Origin: Chloroflexota bacterium
Lineage (GTDB): Bacteria > Chloroflexota > UBA11872
Length of the DNA: 9,682 nucleotides
Direction: 5' to 3'
NCBI GenBank assembly: GCA_028875175.1
Contig: JAPPFO010000213.1
Location: 475 to 10,156 of the forward strand
How positions within the stretch are numbered: the first letter of the stretch is position 1; every line of letters begins with the position of its first letter. Made by a program: the position numbers and the translations under genes. The notes under the pieces were generated by a model. It was not told where the DNA came from. It was given only the letters and a program-made list of their open reading frames with translations, and did no database searches. Below are positions 6,164 to 9,682 of the stretch, piece by piece.

Positions 6164-7087
6164 TCAGACGCCAACCGCCGCGGGCTCGAATTCCGGCAGG
6201 AACTCGCGCACGGCCTTAAATGCCGCGTCAATGGCCGCGTCGTCCAGCGACGTCTTCGGCGGCGCCACCCAGGGCTCCATGATTCCCAGCCGGCTCAGCA
6301 CGCCCTTGGCCGTGGCCTGCATGAACGGCGAGGCTCCGCTCAGCTCGCGCAGGAAGGCGTGTTGCCGGTTCTGGGCTGCCGCGGCGCCTGCCAGGTCTCC
6401 GTCGCACCACGCGTTATAGATGGCACAGACCAGCTGCGGCGCCACATTGGGCGCGGGGCCCGTCGTTCCGGAGGCGCCCGAGTTGAGCGCGTGCAGCAGC
6501 GTGGCGTCCCCGCCCACGATTACTCGAAAGTCGTCGCCGCGCATGGCGTCCAGGTAGTCCAGCAGGTTCTGGGGGCTGCCCGAACTGTCCTTGGTGCCCT
6601 GCACGCCCACGTCCCGCAGCCGCAACAGCGTGGCCGCGTCCACCGACACCTTGGTCATGCCAGGGATGTTGTAAAGAAGAACCGGGACCGGCGATGCGGC
6701 CACGAGGTCCTCGAAGTAGCGCACGACCTCGTCGTTGCTCATCGGGAAATAGAACGGCGGATTGACCAGCAGGCCGTCGGCGCCCAGGTCGCCGGCCTGG
6801 ACGGCTTGCTGATGCGTGCGCTCAACGCACGGCTGCCCGCAGGCCACGATGACCGGGACTTCGCCGGCAGCTTCCTCGACGCCCGCGCGGATGGCGACCG
6901 CGCGCTGGTCGTCGTTGATCGCCGCGAACTCGCCCGTCGTGCCCAGCAGCACATACCCGTGACAACCGGCGTCCAGAACTCGTCGCGCCAGCCGACGCAT
7001 GGCCGGGCCGTCCACCGCCAGGTCCGCGGTCAACGGCGTGAGCAACGCTGGAATCACGCCGTGCAGGCGTTCCTGGAATCGAGTCAT
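6164..7087 (-). CDS. Dihydrodipicolinate synthase/N-acetylneuraminate lyase-family aldolase or dehydratase
   Basis: The protein has 307 residues, close to the family's usual 290-310. It is a pyruvate-dependent class I aldolase of the DHDPS/NAL superfamily with a TIM-barrel fold. The G-T-T-G-E carboxylate-binding motif is at 49-53, the proton-relay tyrosines are Y113 (N-P-P-F-Y-F) and Y139 (L-L-Y-N-I-P-G), and the Schiff-base lysine is K166 in G-T-K-D-S-S-G. Glycine-rich G-G-D (192-194) and G-A-S-G-T-T-G (204-210) segments follow. The position equivalent to Arg138 of E. coli DapA is Met144, so it probably does not condense aspartate semialdehyde for lysine synthesis; cleavage or dehydration of a 2-keto-3-deoxy sugar acid or similar is more likely. 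ATG 7087 has only a weak GGGG purine match about ten bases upstream. The gene stands 54 bases after the SDR gene and 117 bases before the isomerase. Confidence 0.93.
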   Translation of the reverse strand: MTRFQERLHGVIPALLTPLTADLAVDGPAMRRLARRVLDAGCHGYVLLGTTGEFAAINDDQRAVAIRAGVEEAAGEVPVIVACGQPCVERTHQQAVQAGDLGADGLLVNPPFYFPMSNDEVVRYFEDLVAASPVPVLLYNIPGMTKVSVDAATLLRLRDVGVQGTKDSSGSPQNLLDYLDAMRGDDFRVIVGGDATLLHALNSGASGTTGPAPNVAPQLVCAIYNAWCDGDLAGAAAAQNRQHAFLRELSGASPFMQATAKGVLSRLGIMEPWVAPPKTSLDDAAIDAAFKAVREFLPEFEPAAVGV

Positions 7088-7120
7088 AGTCTGGGCGCCC
7101 CAATCAGGTCGGCGACTCGA

Positions 7121-7126
7121 AGTATA
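7121..7126 (-). promoter_or_regulatory. Possible -10 element ahead of the DHDPS-family gene
   Basis: The minus strand reads TATACT, five of six matches to TATAAT, in the 54-base gap between the SDR stop and ATG 7087. It would start transcription near 7114, giving a leader of about 26 bases. No convincing -35 box lies 16-18 bases upstream, where the end of the SDR gene sits. If real, it separates the lyase, isomerase and dehydrogenase from polX transcription. Confidence 0.3.
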
Positions 7127-7141
7127 GAGACCGCCGAGGCG

Positions 7142-7915
7142 TCAGACGTTGGCGCGCGTCTGGCCGCCGTCAACGTTCAGGCAGGCGCCCGTGACCAAGC
7201 TGGCCTGATCCGAGGCCAGGAAGGCCACCACCGCGGCTACCTCCTCGGGGTGTCCAAAGCGTCCCATGGGAAAGTCCTGCCGCAGAAACTCCGCCATGCC
7301 CTCGGGATCCGCTTGCATGCGCTGCTCCCAGCCGCCGCCCGGAAAGATGATCGACCCGGGCGCCACCGCGTTGACCGTAATTCCCTCCGGCGCCAACTCC
7401 CGCGCCATGGTCTTGGACAGGCTGTTCATGGCCGACTTGGCGGCGTTATACGTCGGCGGACCGCCTTGCTCGCGCCCGTAAATCGACGTGATGTGAATGA
7501 TCCGCCCAGCCCCCTGCGCCCGCATGTGCGGCAGCGCCGCGCGACTGGCCCGGATGGCGGGCCACAGGTTCACGTCCAGCGTGGCGGCCCAATCGTCATC
7601 CGTCGCTTCCCCGAATGTCCGGCCGCCTGTCGATCCACCCACGTTGTTCACCAGGATGTCCAGCCGGCCCAACGCTTCCACGGTCTGCTCAACCGCCCGG
7701 GCGGACGCCACCTCCTCGGCCATATCCAGCTCGAACCCGGCTGCCCGCACCCCCGCCGCCTCGATCTCCCCAACCGTCTGTTCCAGCCGCTCCCGCCCAC
7801 GCGCCGTAATCGCCACGTTGCAACCCTCAGCCGCCAACGCCAACCCAATCGACCGCCCAATCCCCCGGCTCCCCCCTGTCACCAACGCCACCTTGCCGCT
7901 CAGTCCTAAATCCAT
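7142..7915 (-). CDS. Short-chain dehydrogenase/reductase (classical SDR, FabG-like)
   Basis: The protein has 257 residues, the standard length for classical SDRs. The cofactor motif T-G-G-S-R-G-I-G is at 13-20, N-N-V-G at 90-93, the structural asparagine N116 in D-V-N-L-W, and the catalytic set S144, Y156 and K160 (Y-N-A-A-K). P-G lies at 186-187 and the family ending V-D-G-G at 248-251. Arg at 17 and 39 (T-A-R-G) suggests NADP(H). It is a cytoplasmic oxidoreductase acting on a hydroxyl or keto group; sequence alone does not separate fatty-acid FabG from sugar or alcohol dehydrogenases, but the neighbours favour a catabolic role. The start at ATG 7915 is fixed by AAGGAG seven bases upstream, which overlaps the polX stop codon. 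The gene is therefore very likely co-transcribed with polX. Confidence 0.93.
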   Translation of the reverse strand: MDLGLSGKVALVTGGSRGIGRSIGLALAAEGCNVAITARGRERLEQTVGEIEAAGVRAAGFELDMAEEVASARAVEQTVEALGRLDILVNNVGGSTGGRTFGEATDDDWAATLDVNLWPAIRASRAALPHMRAQGAGRIIHITSIYGREQGGPPTYNAAKSAMNSLSKTMARELAPEGITVNAVAPGSIIFPGGGWEQRMQADPEGMAEFLRQDFPMGRFGHPEEVAAVVAFLASDQASLVTGACLNVDGGQTRANV

Positions 7916-7922
7916 GTCGTCA

Positions 7923-7928
7923 CTCCTT
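7923..7928 (-). promoter_or_regulatory. Ribosome binding site of the SDR gene, overlapping the polX stop codon
   Basis: On the minus strand the polX TAA (7930-7928) runs straight into AGGAG, giving TAAAGGAG, followed by a seven-base spacer and ATG 7915. This is a near-perfect Shine-Dalgarno sequence and the strongest in the window. It supports co-translation of the two genes. Confidence 0.85.
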
Positions 7929-9682
7929 TAGTCGCGCTTGGCAGTAGGCGTCCAGCGCCTTGGCTTCGACTCGGCCAGCCAGGCCAGCAACTCGTCCAGT
8001 GACAGCGTGTTGATCACGTCCTCCGCCCGCAGCCAGGCCCGGCGCGCTGTCAGCACGCCGTAGCGCATGTAGGCCAGGCTGTCGGGATGGTGGGCGTCGC
8101 TGTTGATGGAGATTGGCACGCCCAGTTCGGCGGCGCGCCGCGCGGTGGTGTCGTCCAGATCCAGCCGTTCGGGCGCCGCGTTGATCTCCAGCGCGGTGCC
8201 CGTGGCGGCCGCCGCCTTCAGCACGGCCTCCACGTCAAACGTATAGCCGTCCCGTAGCCCCAGCATGCGCCCGGTGGGATGCCCGATGATGTCCACGTGC
8301 GGGTTCTCGATCGCCGCGATCAGCCGCTCCGTCATCTGCTCCGGCGGCTGGTTGAAGTTGCTGTGTACCGAGGCCACCACGACGTCCAAGGACGCCAGGA
8401 CGTCGTCGCTGAAATCCAGGCTGCCGTCGGCCAGAATCTCCACTTCGCTCCCATGCAGCAGGCGCACATCCGGTGATGCCTCGCGCTCCCGCGCAATCTC
8501 CTCGGTCTGCTCCGCCAGCCGCTCCGGGCTGAGCCCGTTGGCCACCAGCAGACTGCCCGAGTGGTCGGTGACCGCGAAGTAGGCCAGACCCCGCCGCCGG
8601 GCAGCCTCCACCATCTGGCCGATCGACGCCGCCCCGTCGCTCCACAGCGAGTGCCCGTGCAGCTCGCCCTTGATGTCACCAAGCTCAATCAGCCTCGGCA
8701 GCGTCCCCGCCTCGGCCGCCTCAATCTCGCCCCGGTTCTCACGCAGAGCCGGGTCGATCCAGGGCAACTCCACCGCCGCGTAGACGTCCTCCTCGCTCGC
8801 CGCCGGTCGACGCTGCCCGGTATCCGCGTCCAAAAACCCGCGCTCGTTCAGCGACAGCCCTCTTTGCAGCGCCCGCGCCCGAATCTCGATGTTGTGTTCC
8901 TTCGACCCCGTGAAATATGCCAGCGCCGCCCCGAACTCGTCCGGCGCCACCACCAGCAGATCCACCTGGAAGCCGCCGCCCACCAGCACCGACGTCTTCG
9001 TCCCGCCGGTCCCAACCACCTCTTCCACCTCGTCGGCGGCCACAAAGTGCTCCATCACCGGCCCGGCATCCTCCGCAGCGGCCAGGATGTCCAGGTCGCC
9101 GATCGTCTCGCGACCACGCCGCAGGCTGCCCGCGTACTGCAGGGTCTGAACCCCAGGCGCCGCTTCCACGTGCGCGATCAGCCGCTCGGCTATCGGCATT
9201 ACGTCGCCCAGCCGCCGCCGCGCAATCCGTTCGCGGAATCGGCCCAGTTCCCGCAGCAACCGCGCCTGGCGCTTCGCCCCGATAGAGCGGATACCTGCCA
9301 GCCGCCCCTCGCGCGCGGCAACCTCCAGCGCATCCACGCTGTCGATCCCGTGCTTGTTGTACAGCGTCGCGGCTGTCTTCGGACCCAGACCCGGAATCAA
9401 CAGCATCTCGAAGACGCTATCCGGAATCTCGGCCCGCATCTCCTCGTACTCGTCCACGCGGCCCTTCGCCACAAACTCGCCCAGCACGCCGGCGATGCCC
9501 TTGCCGATGCCCCGCACCTTGGAGATCTCGCCGCTCTCCACCAGCTCCGCCACGTCCGTGGTCAGCGAATCCACCCGCCGCGCCGCGTTTCGAAACGCCC
9601 GAACCCGGAACGTATTCGCCCCGCGAATCTCCAGCGCGTCTGCAAAGCCTTCCAGCAGCTCGGCCGCCGCCTTGTTCAGCAT
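7928..9682 (-). CDS. polX: Family X DNA polymerase with C-terminal PHP domain (PolX)
   Basis: The protein has 584 residues, the usual full length for bacterial PolX (about 570-580). The N-terminus (L-N-K-A-A-A-E-L-L) and the F-R-V-R-A-F-R-N-A-A-R segment match the 8-kDa-like domain. Helix-hairpin-helix motifs lie at about 57-64 (R-G-I-G-K-G), 96-102 (P-G-L-G-P-K) and 131-138. The polymerase palm has G-S-L-R-R-G-R-E-T at 185-193, metal-binding D196 and D198 (G-D-L-D-I-L) and D241 (F-Q-V-D-L-L). T-G-S-K-E-H-N-I (258-265) belongs to the thumb. The PHP domain follows: H342/H344 (L-H-G-H), D349, H374, E413, H440, H468, and D529/H531 (S-D-A-H-H), a complete metal-ligand set, so 3'-5' exonuclease or AP-endonuclease activity is expected as in Bacillus and Thermus PolX. 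The role is gap filling in base-excision repair. The ATG is the last codon of the window and looks like the true start, although an upstream extension cannot be excluded. Confidence 0.96.
   Translation of the reverse strand: MLNKAAAELLEGFADALEIRGANTFRVRAFRNAARRVDSLTTDVAELVESGEISKVRGIGKGIAGVLGEFVAKGRVDEYEEMRAEIPDSVFEMLLIPGLGPKTAATLYNKHGIDSVDALEVAAREGRLAGIRSIGAKRQARLLRELGRFRERIARRRLGDVMPIAERLIAHVEAAPGVQTLQYAGSLRRGRETIGDLDILAAAEDAGPVMEHFVAADEVEEVVGTGGTKTSVLVGGGFQVDLLVVAPDEFGAALAYFTGSKEHNIEIRARALQRGLSLNERGFLDADTGQRRPAASEEDVYAAVELPWIDPALRENRGEIEAAEAGTLPRLIELGDIKGELHGHSLWSDGAASIGQMVEAARRRGLAYFAVTDHSGSLLVANGLSPERLAEQTEEIAREREASPDVRLLHGSEVEILADGSLDFSDDVLASLDVVVASVHSNFNQPPEQMTERLIAAIENPHVDIIGHPTGRMLGLRDGYTFDVEAVLKAAAATGTALEINAAPERLDLDDTTARRAAELGVPISINSDAHHPDSLAYMRYGVLTARRAWLRAEDVINTLSLDELLAWLAESKPRRWTPTAKRD

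Noticed and set aside
5846..7909. A 687-residue open frame on the plus strand
   Set aside because: It lies antisense across the isomerase, lyase and SDR genes and crosses their boundaries. Its translation is rich in Arg, His and Gln with no motif, the usual mirror of high-GC codon bias. The minus-strand genes carry full catalytic motifs.

Overview
The window is GC-rich bacterial chromosome (roughly two-thirds G+C by eye), densely packed and without transposases, phage structural genes, CRISPR arrays or long non-coding gaps. The combination of a CcdA-type thiol-redox membrane protein, a PHP-domain family X DNA polymerase, a DEDD-exonuclease/GIY-YIG fusion of about 600 residues and a set of sugar-acid type catabolic enzymes would fit an environmental Chloroflexota-like or actinobacterial-like lineage. 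That placement is inference from gene content; no marker gene here settles it.

Left part, plus strand (1-1794): the C-terminal end of a CcdA/DsbD-like membrane protein; an unrecognised single-pass membrane protein of about 409 residues; then a complete tRNA-Cys(GCA) with U73 and an encoded CCA. These converge on the minus-strand genes that fill the rest of the window.

Middle, minus strand (4074 down to 1859): a small four-helix membrane protein of the 'phage holin 4_2' (YvlD-like) family overlaps by four bases (GTGA) with a 602-residue nuclease. The nuclease carries a probable winged-helix N-terminus, a DEDDh exonuclease domain and a UvrC/Cho-like GIY-YIG domain.

Right part, minus strand (9682 down to 4212): a full-length family X DNA polymerase with a PHP domain (its ATG is the last codon of the window) is followed 12 bases later by an SDR oxidoreductase, then by a dihydrodipicolinate synthase-family aldolase/lyase, a xylose-isomerase-like TIM-barrel isomerase/epimerase and a 3-hydroxyisobutyrate dehydrogenase-family reductase. 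The four enzymes look like a small catabolic cassette: a sugar or sugar-acid derivative could be oxidised/reduced by the SDR, isomerised by the TIM-barrel enzyme, cleaved to pyruvate plus an aldehyde by the Schiff-base lyase, and the semialdehyde reduced by the beta-hydroxyacid dehydrogenase. The substrate cannot be read from the sequence. The lyase lacks the arginine that DapA uses to hold aspartate semialdehyde, which argues against lysine biosynthesis.

I see no clearly new multi-gene system. The items most worth a second look are the wHTH-DEDD-GIY-YIG nuclease coupled to a membrane protein, the undescribed membrane protein at 411-1640, and the orphan four-enzyme cassette sitting between two DNA-repair type genes.
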